NCBI GenBank assembly: GCA_040389965.1
Contig: JAZJZF010000001.1
Location: 1 to 64,000, forward strand
Direction: 5' to 3'
Length of the DNA stretch: 64,000 nucleotides
DNA from: UBA4416 sp040389965
GTDB lineage: Bacteria; Bacteroidota; Bacteroidia; B-17B0; Aurantibacillaceae
Of the stretch, positions 44,104-52,824 are shown piece after piece. Numbering within the stretch: the stretch's first letter is position 1; every line of letters starts with the position of its first letter. Made by a program: the position numbers and the translations under genes. The notes beneath the pieces are model-generated. The model did no database searches and was not told the DNA's origin. It worked only from the letters and a program-made list of their open reading frames with translations.

Positions 44104-45456
44104 ATGAAAAGAATATATTGGATCATCATTATTTGCGTAGCACTATTAGTAGCTGTTATTTCCCTGAAATATCTTAAAGGAGAAGCTCCTACGGAAGTAA
44201 CTACAGAAAAGGCAATGAAACGAAGTCTTATCGAAACAGTATCTGCAAATGGGAAAATACAGCCGGAAGCGGAACTAAAAATTACCTCCGACGTTTCGGG
44301 TGAGATCGTTGAAATGCTTGTAAAAGAAGGTGAACAGGTTAAGAAGGGACAATTGCTTTGCCGCATAAAACCTGATATTTACGAAAGCGCTTTTGAAAGA
44401 GTAGATGCCACAGTTAACAGTTCTAAAGCGAATCTACAGACAACGGTTTCGCAGTTAGCACAGGCTAAAGCCAATTTAGCCAATGCAGAAGCTTCTTATG
44501 CACGTAATAAAAAACTATTCGACCAAAGTGTTATTTCGCAACAGGATATTGATGTTGCAAAGGCTTCTTATGAGTCGTCAAAAGCAAATGTAGAAGGTTT
44601 GATGGAAAGCATTAAAGCTGCAAATTATAATGTAAAAAGTGTAGAAGCTTCTTTAAAAGAAGCAAATTCTAATTTAGGTAAAACCTATATCTATGCGCCT
44701 GTTGATGGAACAGTTTCAAAACTGAATGTTGAAAAAGGAGAAAGAGTAGTGGGGGTGCAGGGTTTACAGGGAACAGAGATTTTACGTTTGGCCAATTTAA
44801 ATGAAATGGAAGCAAGCGTAGAAGTTAATGAAAATGATATTATCCGCATCCATAAAAACGATACAGCTATTATTGAAGTAGATGCCTACATCGGTAAAAA
44901 GTTCAGGGGAATAGTAACCGAAGTAGCTAATTCGGCTAATACCACCGGTATTTCTGTTGATCAGGTAACTAACTTTGTTGTGAAAATAAGAATGATAAGA
45001 GAATCATACCTTGATTTAATTACCGAAAATAATCCTGCTCCGTTTCGCCCGGGAATGAGTGCCAGTGTTGAGATTCAGACTAAACGAGCTATCGACATTA
45101 TTACAGTTCCTATTCCTGCAGTAACCACCCGCAGTAACGATACAACCAAAACAAAAGGCCCTGGTCAGGGAGGTGAAGAAGATGAGGGAATAGTTGTAAA
45201 GGATGAAAAAGAAGAGAAACTAAATAAGAAAAAAGAAGAGATCAAAGAATGCGTTTTCTTAAATGTAAATGGAGTCGTGAAAATGGTTTATGTAACTACC
45301 GGTATACAGGATAATGATTATATAGAGATCAAAAAAGGTATAAAAGTGGGCGATGAAGTTATATCAGGCCCATATGGCGCGGTTTCCAAAACATTGAAAA
45401 AAGATTCTAAAATTAAAGTAGTAACCAAAGACCAGCTGTTTTCAGATAAAAAATAA
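44104..45456 (+). CDS. HlyD-family periplasmic adaptor of an efflux pump
   Basis: The 450-residue adaptor has an N-terminal membrane anchor (about 5-22), lipoyl halves (SDVSGEIVEMLVKEGEQVKK; YIYAPVDGTVSKLNVEKGER) around a coiled-coil hairpin (about 95-190), and a beta-barrel domain. A Lys/Glu-rich insert (about 350-385) precedes the last domain. It resembles MacA-type adaptors that normally work with a MacB ABC transporter, but none is encoded nearby. tsaB begins one base after its stop. Confidence 0.92.
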   Translation: MKRIYWIIIICVALLVAVISLKYLKGEAPTEVTTEKAMKRSLIETVSANGKIQPEAELKITSDVSGEIVEMLVKEGEQVKKGQLLCRIKPDIYESAFERVDATVNSSKANLQTTVSQLAQAKANLANAEASYARNKKLFDQSVISQQDIDVAKASYESSKANVEGLMESIKAANYNVKSVEASLKEANSNLGKTYIYAPVDGTVSKLNVEKGERVVGVQGLQGTEILRLANLNEMEASVEVNENDIIRIHKNDTAIIEVDAYIGKKFRGIVTEVANSANTTGISVDQVTNFVVKIRMIRESYLDLITENNPAPFRPGMSASVEIQTKRAIDIITVPIPAVTTRSNDTTKTKGPGQGGEEDEGIVVKDEKEEKLNKKKEEIKECVFLNVNGVVKMVYVTTGIQDNDYIEIKKGIKVGDEVISGPYGAVSKTLKKDSKIKVVTKDQLFSDKK

Positions 45457-45457
45457 A

Positions 45458-46141
45458 TTGGCATTTATTTTACATATCGAATCCAGCTCCACCATGTGTT
45501 CTGTTGCTTTATCAAACAATGATCAACTCATTGCCTTGAAAGAGTTGAATGCAGGTTACACCCACGCCGAAAATTTGCATGTGTTTATCAAAACGGTACT
45601 CGATCAGGCAAACATTTTACCTGCACAATTGCAGGCTGTTTCGGTAAGTTCGGGCCCCGGCTCTTATACCGGTTTGCGTATTGGGTTCTCTGCGGCAAAA
45701 GGCTTGGCATATGCCTTATCTATTCCTTTAATAGTGGTTGATACCCTGAAAGTACTGACCACACTGGCTATAAAAAAATACCAGACCGATACATTCTATT
45801 GTCCTATGCTCGATGCCCGGCGAATGGAAGTATACACTGCCATGTATAATGCTAATATTGAAACAATAACGGTACCTCATGCTTTAATACTGGATGAACA
45901 AAGTATTACACAATTTAAAGATCAGGAAAAGCCATTGTGCTTTTTTGGCGATGGCATGCCAAAAGCAAAAGAGTTATTACAGGTATTGCCGCATGTACAT
46001 TTTATAGAAGATATAGCTTCCGGCTCAGAAGCTATGATAAACCTGGCCTACAAGCAATTTTTAAATAAAGAATTTGCAGATGTAGCTTATGCGGAACCAT
46101 TTTATCTGAAAGAATTTTTCTTTACAACATCTAAAAAATAA
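45458..46141 (+). CDS. tsaB: tRNA threonylcarbamoyladenosine biosynthesis protein TsaB
   Basis: TsaB forms a complex with TsaD and TsaE to make t6A37 in ANN-decoding tRNAs. The 227-residue protein has the ASKHA fold signatures FILHIESSSTMCSVALS at the start and AVSVSSGPGSYTGLRIGFSA (about 63-82). Start is TTG at 45458, one base after the adaptor's stop; no ATG fits the conserved N-terminus. It is the only t6A gene in the window, but MiaA and MiaB, which act on the neighbouring UNN-codon tRNAs at the same position 37, are both present. Confidence 0.93.
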   Translation: MAFILHIESSSTMCSVALSNNDQLIALKELNAGYTHAENLHVFIKTVLDQANILPAQLQAVSVSSGPGSYTGLRIGFSAAKGLAYALSIPLIVVDTLKVLTTLAIKKYQTDTFYCPMLDARRMEVYTAMYNANIETITVPHALILDEQSITQFKDQEKPLCFFGDGMPKAKELLQVLPHVHFIEDIASGSEAMINLAYKQFLNKEFADVAYAEPFYLKEFFFTTSKK

Positions 46142-46156
46142 ATTTGATAATTTATA

Positions 46157-47035
46157 ATGATATTAGAACATAAAAAAATAGCATTTGTCATTAATCCCAA
46201 TGCAGGAGTTAAAAAGAAAATTAATGTCATTGAATTTATTAAAGATAATTTTCCAAAAACAATCGATTACGATCTTATCGTTTGGAAGAATGCCAATGAC
46301 TTTGACTCTGTTAAACAACAGATCATTATAGGTAAGTATACTATTGTTGTTGCTTGTGGTGGTGATGGTACCGTAAATATGGTGGCTGCAACAGTGGCTG
46401 ATACGACCATGGCCATGGCTATTTTACCGCTTGGTTCAGGTAATGGTCTGGCAAGAAGCAATGGTATTCCTTTAAAATTAAAAGAAGCATTAAAGGTGAT
46501 TGTTAATGCACGAATTAAAAAAATTGATGGCGCTTTAATTAATGGCATTCCGTTTTTTTGTACTGCGGGTGTTGGTTTTGATGCATTAATTGCTGCTAAG
46601 TTTGCAGCCAGTACCAAACGTGGTTTGGTCACTTATTTTAAAACCAGTGTGCGGGAGTTTTTTTCGTATAAGCCTAACGATTACAAAATAACCGTTGATG
46701 GAAATACTATAACTACAAAAGCATTTTTAATAACAGTAGCTAATGCCGGCCAATGGGGTAACGATGTTTATATTTCGCCGGAAGCCTCCTTAAATGATGG
46801 TATCTTGCACGTCAGCATCTTAAAACCATTTGTTATGCCAAGTATTGTTCCCATTGGTATAAAATTGTTCATGAAAAAAATACATACTTCCGCTCATTTG
46901 TTATCATTAAACGGGAAACATATCGAAATAGAATTTACGGGAAACCTGCCTGTACATTTTGATGGAGAGCCACTGGCAGTTGAAAATAAAATAACCATTG
47001 ACATCAGGCCTGATTCCCTGAAGGTAGTGTGTTAA
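46157..47035 (+). CDS. diacylglycerol kinase family lipid kinase (YegS/BmrU-like)
   Basis: The 292-residue protein has the kinase-core features KIAFVINPNAGVKKK (about 7-21), VVACGGDGTVNMVA with the GGDGT nucleotide-binding motif, LPLGSGNGLARSNGIP and the C-terminal VHFDGEPL. It phosphorylates diacylglycerol, sphingoid bases or similar lipids. TAAATTTG at 46139-46146 overlaps the tsaB stop and could be a separate promoter. Its last 32 bases overlap the convergent phosphatase gene. Confidence 0.94.
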   Translation: MILEHKKIAFVINPNAGVKKKINVIEFIKDNFPKTIDYDLIVWKNANDFDSVKQQIIIGKYTIVVACGGDGTVNMVAATVADTTMAMAILPLGSGNGLARSNGIPLKLKEALKVIVNARIKKIDGALINGIPFFCTAGVGFDALIAAKFAASTKRGLVTYFKTSVREFFSYKPNDYKITVDGNTITTKAFLITVANAGQWGNDVYISPEASLNDGILHVSILKPFVMPSIVPIGIKLFMKKIHTSAHLLSLNGKHIEIEFTGNLPVHFDGEPLAVENKITIDIRPDSLKVVC

Positions 47036-47360
47036 TGTATTGATTAAGATAACTATCTACCTTGGTTGTAATATCATCAATCAATTCCGGATCCATAAAT
47101 TGGTATTCGTCGGGAATATCAAGAATAACAATACTTTGATGATTGATCTCAGATGCGTATGTGTCAAGGATCCGTTGTTTGTGTTTCTTTTCCATAACAA
47201 AGATAATATCGGCCCAGTGTATCGTTTTTGCATTTAATTTAACACGAGCCGAAGGTTCGGTACCTGCAGACCGTACATCAAGATCCTGTCTGGTTTTATA
47301 AATGGCTTCTGCCGTTGGGCTTCGCCATTGATTACGACTACAAACAAATAAGATGTTCAT
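47004..47360 (-). CDS. low-molecular-weight protein tyrosine phosphatase-like protein
   Basis: The 118-residue protein begins ILFVCSRNQWRSPTAEAIY, containing the phosphatase loop C-x5-R (Cys7 to Arg13) and the following Ser-Pro-Thr-Ala-Glu. The general acid Asp would be in the DIPDEYQFMDPELI region (about 80-93), matching the DP motif of the family. It is shorter than typical LMW-PTPs (about 150), like the small phosphatases frequent in Bacteroidota. Its 3' end overlaps the lipid kinase gene by 32 bases on the opposite strand. Confidence 0.88.
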   Translation of the reverse strand: MNILFVCSRNQWRSPTAEAIYKTRQDLDVRSAGTEPSARVKLNAKTIHWADIIFVMEKKHKQRILDTYASEINHQSIVILDIPDEYQFMDPELIDDITTKVDSYLNQYINTLPSGNQA

Positions 47361-47420
47361 GTGTGTGTTACTTTATAAATAATACGTAATCCTGAATTGA
47401 TAATCCTTTATGAATTCCGG

Positions 47421-49202
47421 CTAAACAGAAACTCCAATAATTAAAATGTCATCTACCTGCTCAAGGTTCCCACGCCATTCTTCAATGGTTTGGTTAAGCA
47501 TGTTTTTCTGTTTTTCGATAGGTAATTTACTGGCTTCCACTAAGAGGTTACGGAAATTACCCGCCATAAACTTTTTACCTTTTGGTCCGCCAAACTGATC
47601 AGCATAACCATCTGAGAAGATATAAATTTTATCGCCTTTTTGTAATTGAATGGTATTGTTAGTGAAATTTTGTTTTTCGCCAATAAACATTCCCACCGGG
47701 AATTTATCAGCTTTATGTTGCAGTAATTCGTTTCCGCGAACAATATATAAAGGGTTAAATGCACCGGCAAACTGAAGCTCCATCGTTTTATAATTAATGG
47801 CGCATAATGACATATCCATGCCGTCTTTTGTTTGCTGTTCGGATGTAGTGGTATGAAGTGTGTGTGCTACACCATCATTCATCATATCCATAATAATGGA
47901 TGGCTCGTTGCGATCTGTTGTTTTTAAAATATCTTTTAAAAGATTGTAACCAACAATACTCATAAATGCTCCCGGTACACCATGTCCTGTACAATCTACC
48001 GCTGCAAAATAGGCCCAATCGCCTTTCTTATCAATCCAGTAAAAATCGCCACTTACAATGTCTTTTGGCTTATACAATACAAACGATTCCGGCAAAATGG
48101 TTTTTACCAGATTATTGGGAGGTAAAATGGCTTCCTGAATACGTTTAGCGTAATGGATACTATCTGTTACCTGTTTAAAAAGTATTTCCAGTTCTTTAGT
48201 CTTAACTTCAATCTCTTCTTTTTGTTTTACAACCTCTTCGGTTCTGGCAACTACTTTTTGTTCGAGTACTTTTTCGTTTTCAGATAAACTATCCCTCATG
48301 ATAAGGAGTGCATGCCCTAAGGAATCATCTTTACTAAGTGGTTTATAATAGGCTTCAAAATTCCCTTTACCCGTTTGTTTGGCAAACTCTGTGGTACTTT
48401 CCATCGATTCTACCAGGCTGTTAAGAGCTGTACCCATTTCTCCAATTTCATCGGTACGGTAACTGATACGCGCTTTTGGTAAAATTCCTAATCCCATTGA
48501 CAAGAGCATTTTTTTAAGCAACTGAATAGGTTTTGTAATAGAACGTGTCGTATACAATGCAATTAAGATTCCGCCAATAATTAATCCTATACCCAATAGT
48601 TTTACGAAACGATCGAGGAAATTAAACGACTTAAACATTTCGTTAGTCGTGGACTCCGCTTTGTTTTCTTTTTGTGCAATAAGCTCATTTAATTGTTTGT
48701 AAAGCGCTTTAATTTTTTCTTCGGTATCATCGTAAGAGAACTGTGCTGTAAAATAAACGTTGGCATCTTTATAAGATTCAAACGATGAAAGCACAGACAT
48801 AATCTCTGTTTTATACACATTAAATAACCCGTCGGAAAAAGTAATAATTGCTTTAAATTTCTCCTGCTCATCCTTAGTCCAGTCCTGCGACAGGAATATG
48901 ATTTTTGTTTTGATGTTAGGATAATCTTTATTGATCAGGCTTCTTAGCTCATTTTTAAATGGTTCATCATCACGCGATGGATTATAATACCATTTTGCCA
49001 TTAAAGTCTGCGATTTCTGAAGAAGGAAGTTATACTCTTTAAGTGCAGATACGGAAGGCGTTACCTGACTTACTACTGATTCTGTTTGTTGTTTACTGGT
49101 AGTAACCGTTACAATAGTTAAAATAAAGGCGATCATCGTTAAGAATAATAATACTCCAAACCCTGTCCCTATTTTCCTACCAATTGTAAACTTAAATGCC
49201 AT
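47421..49202 (-). CDS. HAMP-domain membrane receptor with SpoIIE/PP2C phosphatase output
   Basis: The 593-residue protein has a first membrane segment (about 12-33), an extracytoplasmic helical region (about 34-200), a second membrane segment (about 203-220), a HAMP domain (about 221-275), a coiled coil (about 310-350) and a C-terminal SpoIIE-type phosphatase. Phosphatase motifs are KPKDIVSGDFYWI, AAVDCTGHGVPGAFMS, IFSDGYADQFGG and VDDILIIGV, with the metal-binding Asp residues kept. Such phosphatases act on anti-sigma-factor antagonists in partner-switching. It is the last gene of a YfiR-TPR-SpoIIE series, which suggests that YfiR signals through this receptor. Confidence 0.92.
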   Translation of the reverse strand: MAFKFTIGRKIGTGFGVLLFLTMIAFILTIVTVTTSKQQTESVVSQVTPSVSALKEYNFLLQKSQTLMAKWYYNPSRDDEPFKNELRSLINKDYPNIKTKIIFLSQDWTKDEQEKFKAIITFSDGLFNVYKTEIMSVLSSFESYKDANVYFTAQFSYDDTEEKIKALYKQLNELIAQKENKAESTTNEMFKSFNFLDRFVKLLGIGLIIGGILIALYTTRSITKPIQLLKKMLLSMGLGILPKARISYRTDEIGEMGTALNSLVESMESTTEFAKQTGKGNFEAYYKPLSKDDSLGHALLIMRDSLSENEKVLEQKVVARTEEVVKQKEEIEVKTKELEILFKQVTDSIHYAKRIQEAILPPNNLVKTILPESFVLYKPKDIVSGDFYWIDKKGDWAYFAAVDCTGHGVPGAFMSIVGYNLLKDILKTTDRNEPSIIMDMMNDGVAHTLHTTTSEQQTKDGMDMSLCAINYKTMELQFAGAFNPLYIVRGNELLQHKADKFPVGMFIGEKQNFTNNTIQLQKGDKIYIFSDGYADQFGGPKGKKFMAGNFRNLLVEASKLPIEKQKNMLNQTIEEWRGNLEQVDDILIIGVSV

Positions 49203-49217
49203 ATTAGAGTTAGCCTG

Positions 49218-50129
49218 TTATTTTTGTTCTGTTAAGGCCTCTTTCTTTTGTTTAAACTCGTTCGCTTTTTCTTCGTCCATCAACGCAGAATAACTACCCT
49301 GTAAACTTTCCAGGGCTTTCTTGTTTTTGGGATCGAGTTCATAAACTTTGATCATAAATGGCAATGACTGTTTAAATAATTTTTTTGCATTTTCCTGTAT
49401 CACGTCTAATTGTGCCAGATCAACATCATAATCCATCATACGCATAAGTGTTGCGCCCTGGTTATAGTACAAAATCCCTAAATTAATATTTGCTGTAATA
49501 TTTTTTGGATCAAGCTCCAATACCTTTAACAGAGCTGATTTTGCAATATCGCCGTATTTTTGATTGAAATTATTTTTCACATACATATCGGCAAATAAAC
49601 TACCGGTTGCTTTGTAATACTCAATATCTTTTTCTTTAAAATCAAATGCAGGATTAATCACAGCGTTATATTTTTTGTATTTAATATAACATCCTTCCGA
49701 TTTAACAGGGTTTAAAGAATCCTGAAGTAAAGTAATGCAAAGCTTGTAGTAACCTGCCGCTGCGTTTTTAATAAACGCCATATTATTATCCTTGTAAGTA
49801 TTCTCTTTATCCAGTAAAACTGATTGAACAGCAGACTTTACAGAAGTATCCAACAGGTTAATTTTATATGAATTTTTTAAGTCAGGTTGTTTAAAAAACT
49901 GCAGGTAAGCGTAAGCCCTTATATGCCATGCAGCAGCATCATTTTTAGTTTCGGGATGCACAACGGTTTTGTCGAGTAAAGGAATGGCTTTGTCGAACTG
50001 CTTGGTATTACACAGCTCCTGAGCTTCCATCAACAAATTATTTTGAGCATTGGCGTGAACACACAAAAATATCACTAAACAGCAAAGGCTGCTTTTGATG
50101 CAATGATATGGTTTTGAAATGTTTATCAC
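49218..50129 (-). CDS. secreted TPR-repeat protein
   Basis: The 303-residue protein has a signal peptide ending in HANAQ and then helical repeats of TPR type (AQELCNTKQFDKAIPLLDKT near 36-55; NITANINLGILYYNQGATLM; YELDPKNKKALESLQGSYSA). It should act as a periplasmic protein-protein scaffold. It lies between the YfiR and SpoIIE-receptor genes, 15 bases from the latter, so it is likely part of the same signalling unit. Confidence 0.85.
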   Translation of the reverse strand: MINISKPYHCIKSSLCCLVIFLCVHANAQNNLLMEAQELCNTKQFDKAIPLLDKTVVHPETKNDAAAWHIRAYAYLQFFKQPDLKNSYKINLLDTSVKSAVQSVLLDKENTYKDNNMAFIKNAAAGYYKLCITLLQDSLNPVKSEGCYIKYKKYNAVINPAFDFKEKDIEYYKATGSLFADMYVKNNFNQKYGDIAKSALLKVLELDPKNITANINLGILYYNQGATLMRMMDYDVDLAQLDVIQENAKKLFKQSLPFMIKVYELDPKNKKALESLQGSYSALMDEEKANEFKQKKEALTEQK

Positions 50130-50152
50130 TTAATACAAACTTAATAATTTAT

Positions 50153-50683
50153 TTAATCAACAGCAATAGCTAAATTTTTTAGTTCATCACTCGTTTTTAA
50201 TCCGGCCGATACGGCATTACTTTTATTATACTCAAATTTTTGCTTGTTATCTACCGCCACAAAATTGATCGCGGCACCTGCTCTTGCCAATCCGTTCTTT
50301 TCTGTAACAATTAAAGCACCCTTCCCTTTAAATTTCGAAATTACTTCCTTTAAAACATCGGAGGCATCGCTTAAAATATAGATAATATGGGGTCTTAAAT
50401 TAATATCGATGGTATTACTCGGTTTAATCTCCAGTTTTTGATTGCCAACCTGTTTAACCGCCGCCATTTTATTGAGTTCCTGATTTATGTTTGGATTTGT
50501 ACCAATTACCTGGATAATGAAATTACCGGATTTCATTTTTTCGGGCCACTCAAAATAGCGTGTAAAATTGTAGATAAAGATGGCTTTTCCCTTGGAAACA
50601 GGATCGAAATTAGGTTGTTGCTGAAAGCTGAGACTCGAAAAAGCCAACACTAATAATAAGATATGTCTTATAAAAATTTTCAA
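50153..50683 (-). CDS. YfiR family (DUF4154) periplasmic protein
   Basis: The 176-residue protein (TTG start, 50681-50683) has a signal peptide and the YfiR signature KGKAIFIYNFTRYFEWPEKM (about 32-51), then FIIQVIGTNPNINQELNKMA, PHIIYILSDAS and ALIVTEKNGLARAGAAINFV. In Pseudomonas, YfiR restrains the HAMP-containing diguanylate cyclase YfiN from the periplasm. Here no GGDEF gene is adjacent, and the operon's HAMP protein ends in a SpoIIE phosphatase. A consensus -7 element lies 48 bases upstream. Confidence 0.9.
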   Translation of the reverse strand: MKIFIRHILLLVLAFSSLSFQQQPNFDPVSKGKAIFIYNFTRYFEWPEKMKSGNFIIQVIGTNPNINQELNKMAAVKQVGNQKLEIKPSNTIDINLRPHIIYILSDASDVLKEVISKFKGKGALIVTEKNGLARAGAAINFVAVDNKQKFEYNKSNAVSAGLKTSDELKNLAIAVD

Positions 50684-50731
50684 TCCTGATCTTTAGCTAT
50701 ACAAACTGTTTGCCAGTTTTTCTACAACCAA

Positions 50732-50739
50732 CAAATATA
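50732..50739 (-). promoter_or_regulatory. candidate -7 promoter element for the YfiR operon
   Basis: Minus-strand TATATTTG matches TAnnTTTG exactly, 48 bases before the TTG start of the YfiR gene. Confidence 0.5.
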
Positions 50740-50816
50740 ACATTTAGAGCTTAAGAATTCAAAGCCAAATCAAACTATTTTTAACAAATTAATACAGTAT
50801 ATTTAGCTTCAGTTTT

Positions 50817-51410
50817 TTGCCTCTGTTGTATAACGAAAAATATAATCAGTACTCTGACAGCGAATTAATTACAGAGTATAAACACTCAACCGACAGGGTG
50901 TTTGTAGGAATCATATATAAAAGATATGCGCACCTGGTTTTGGGTTTATGTATAAAATACCTGAAGGATGAGGATGAAGCAAAGGATGCGGTCATGAATA
51001 TCTTTGAAAAGTTAATGGCCGATTTGTTAAAACACGAAGTGCAGTATTTTAAAAGCTGGCTTTATACATTTTCCAAAAATCATTGCTTAATGATTATCCG
51101 CACAAAGCAATCCAGACTTAAAAAAGAAATCGATTTGCAAATACATGCATCTTCTTTTATGGAAACTGAAACAAATCTACATCTTAATCCACACGAGGCA
51201 AAAGAAACGGAATATAACGCTTTGGAAAAAGCAATTGAGGAGTTGAATGAGGAGCAGAGGAAATGTATAGACCTTTTTTATTTAAAAGAAAAATCGTACC
51301 AGGAGATTGCGCAAACCACCGGATATAGCTTAAACGAAGTAAAAAGCTTTATACAAAACGGTAAGCGCAACCTTAAAATTAAATTGGAAAGAAATAGTGA
51401 ACGATCATAA
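50817..51410 (+). CDS. RNA polymerase sigma factor, ECF type
   Basis: The 197-residue protein has region 2 (YSDSELITEYKHSTDRVFVG, EDEAKDAVMNIFEKLM, FKSWLYTFSKNHCLMIIR) and region 4 (LNEEQRKCIDLFYLKEKSYQ, EIAQTTGYSLNEVKSFIQNG). The start is taken as TTG 50817; TTG 50826 is also possible and no ATG precedes region 2. It overlaps the next gene by 14 bases. It is divergent from the YfiR operon, and its overlapping neighbour looks like its membrane anti-sigma factor. Confidence 0.92.
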   Translation: MPLLYNEKYNQYSDSELITEYKHSTDRVFVGIIYKRYAHLVLGLCIKYLKDEDEAKDAVMNIFEKLMADLLKHEVQYFKSWLYTFSKNHCLMIIRTKQSRLKKEIDLQIHASSFMETETNLHLNPHEAKETEYNALEKAIEELNEEQRKCIDLFYLKEKSYQEIAQTTGYSLNEVKSFIQNGKRNLKIKLERNSERS

Positions 51411-52638
51411 TAAACATAAACCATTAAGCACCGAAGAGTTATTTAAGCTTCTGGAGGCAAAGAATGAAAATTCTTTGCCTGATAATGAGCTGGATGATTT
51501 TGAAAAAGACGCCTTAGAAGGGTTTTCTCAATACTCGTCTTTAGAGAAAGCAAAAGCGCTTACGGAAGAAATTCATGTTGCTATAAACAATAAAGTTTCG
51601 GAAAAAAAAACAAAACCTGTTGCAAAAATTGTATGGTTTAGCGCGGCAGCATCTGTTATTCTCTTGGTCATGTTGTCTGTCTATTTTTTAACCCAATCTA
51701 CAAAAGAGGAGCCAACTTCTTTGGCTTTAAATAAAGAAATTCCTGAAAAAAAGCAAGCGGAACCATCGTTGCCGGCTGAAGAAACGGAGGGCATATTGAA
51801 TACCGAAAACAAGCCGGCAGATGTTGTGTCCACTATTACAAAGCCGGCACCGGTTACTGTTGCTGAAAATGATAAACAACCTCCGGCTCAGGGGCCTGTT
51901 GTATTGAAGGAATTAGAAAGAGAAACAACAGTGAGTACGAAACTTGCTAAAGATGGAGAATATAAAGCTTTGGATGATCTTTCTAAAGAAAAAGGGAATG
52001 TTGGAAGTGTTGATGCAAAAATAACGTCGGGTACTTTTTCTCAGGAAGTAGCTTATACATCAGCTCCCTCTATCAGTAATGGTACTACTATCAGTAATAA
52101 TACTACTATAAAGGCTTATGATGTTGCAGGCAAACAGGAAATACAACAAAACGTATCCCTCGAAACATCTGCAAAAGAACAAAATGCCGTAACAGTTACA
52201 AAAAACAGGAAGGCCAAACAAAAAGAAGCAAAAAAAGCGTCTGAAGAAATATCGGCAGCTAGCGGAAAAGCAGACAGTGATAAAGGAGATGCTTTGCCGT
52301 CATTAAAAGCTTCAGATGCTAAAGTAGAAGGAAGAGGGGCTGCAGCTAATATTGGAGCATATTATAATGGTGGAGAAGAAGCCATTAAAAAATACATTGT
52401 CAGTCATTTAAAGCAGGAAAATTATACTGAACAATCATTGAAAGGGACATATAAAATAACTATAAGGGTTATGACAGATGGTAAAATTGCTGTGGAAACG
52501 ATTACTGAAGGTAAAAATGGAGATCAGAATATGGCAGAACCTGTTAGGAAGATATTGAACGGTATGTCGGGCTGGAATCCTGCTGTTTTAAATGGCTATA
52601 TTGCAGATAGTAATGTTACTTTGGAACTGACATTTTAA
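51397..52638 (+). CDS. anti-sigma-like membrane protein with TonB-type C-terminal domain
   Basis: The 413-residue protein (GTG start, overlapping the sigma gene by 14 bases) has a short acidic cytoplasmic part (LSTEELFKLLEAKNENSLPD), one membrane segment (about 82-99, IVWFSAAASVILLVMLSV) and a long Lys/Glu/Pro/Ser-rich periplasmic linker. The last ~80 residues (TYKITIRVMTDGKIAVETIT, WNPAVLNGYI, NVTLELTF) resemble the TonB/energy-transducer domain. The gene order and topology fit an anti-sigma factor for the upstream ECF; the TonB-like end could sense or contact the outer membrane. That combined role is inference. Confidence 0.75.
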   Translation: MNDHNKHKPLSTEELFKLLEAKNENSLPDNELDDFEKDALEGFSQYSSLEKAKALTEEIHVAINNKVSEKKTKPVAKIVWFSAAASVILLVMLSVYFLTQSTKEEPTSLALNKEIPEKKQAEPSLPAEETEGILNTENKPADVVSTITKPAPVTVAENDKQPPAQGPVVLKELERETTVSTKLAKDGEYKALDDLSKEKGNVGSVDAKITSGTFSQEVAYTSAPSISNGTTISNNTTIKAYDVAGKQEIQQNVSLETSAKEQNAVTVTKNRKAKQKEAKKASEEISAASGKADSDKGDALPSLKASDAKVEGRGAAANIGAYYNGGEEAIKKYIVSHLKQENYTEQSLKGTYKITIRVMTDGKIAVETITEGKNGDQNMAEPVRKILNGMSGWNPAVLNGYIADSNVTLELTF

Positions 52639-52795
52639 GATCCTCATATATAGTGATAAATTAGAAGTGCCGCTACCTTCATGCCTATTCGTAACAGATT
52701 GTTTTGTAGCCATTTAAGTGCTATATAAACCGTTTTAATAATGTTCAATTAACAGCAAAAAAATATCCGTTTTTAGGATATATTTCAAATTATAT

Positions 52796-52803
52796 TATAT
52801 TTG
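52796..52803 (+). promoter_or_regulatory. candidate -7 promoter element for the SprB-repeat gene
   Basis: TATATTTG matches TAnnTTTG exactly and is followed by C; it lies 22 bases before the ATG at 52825. Confidence 0.6.
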
Positions 52804-52824
52804 CAACATAAAAAATAATAAATT

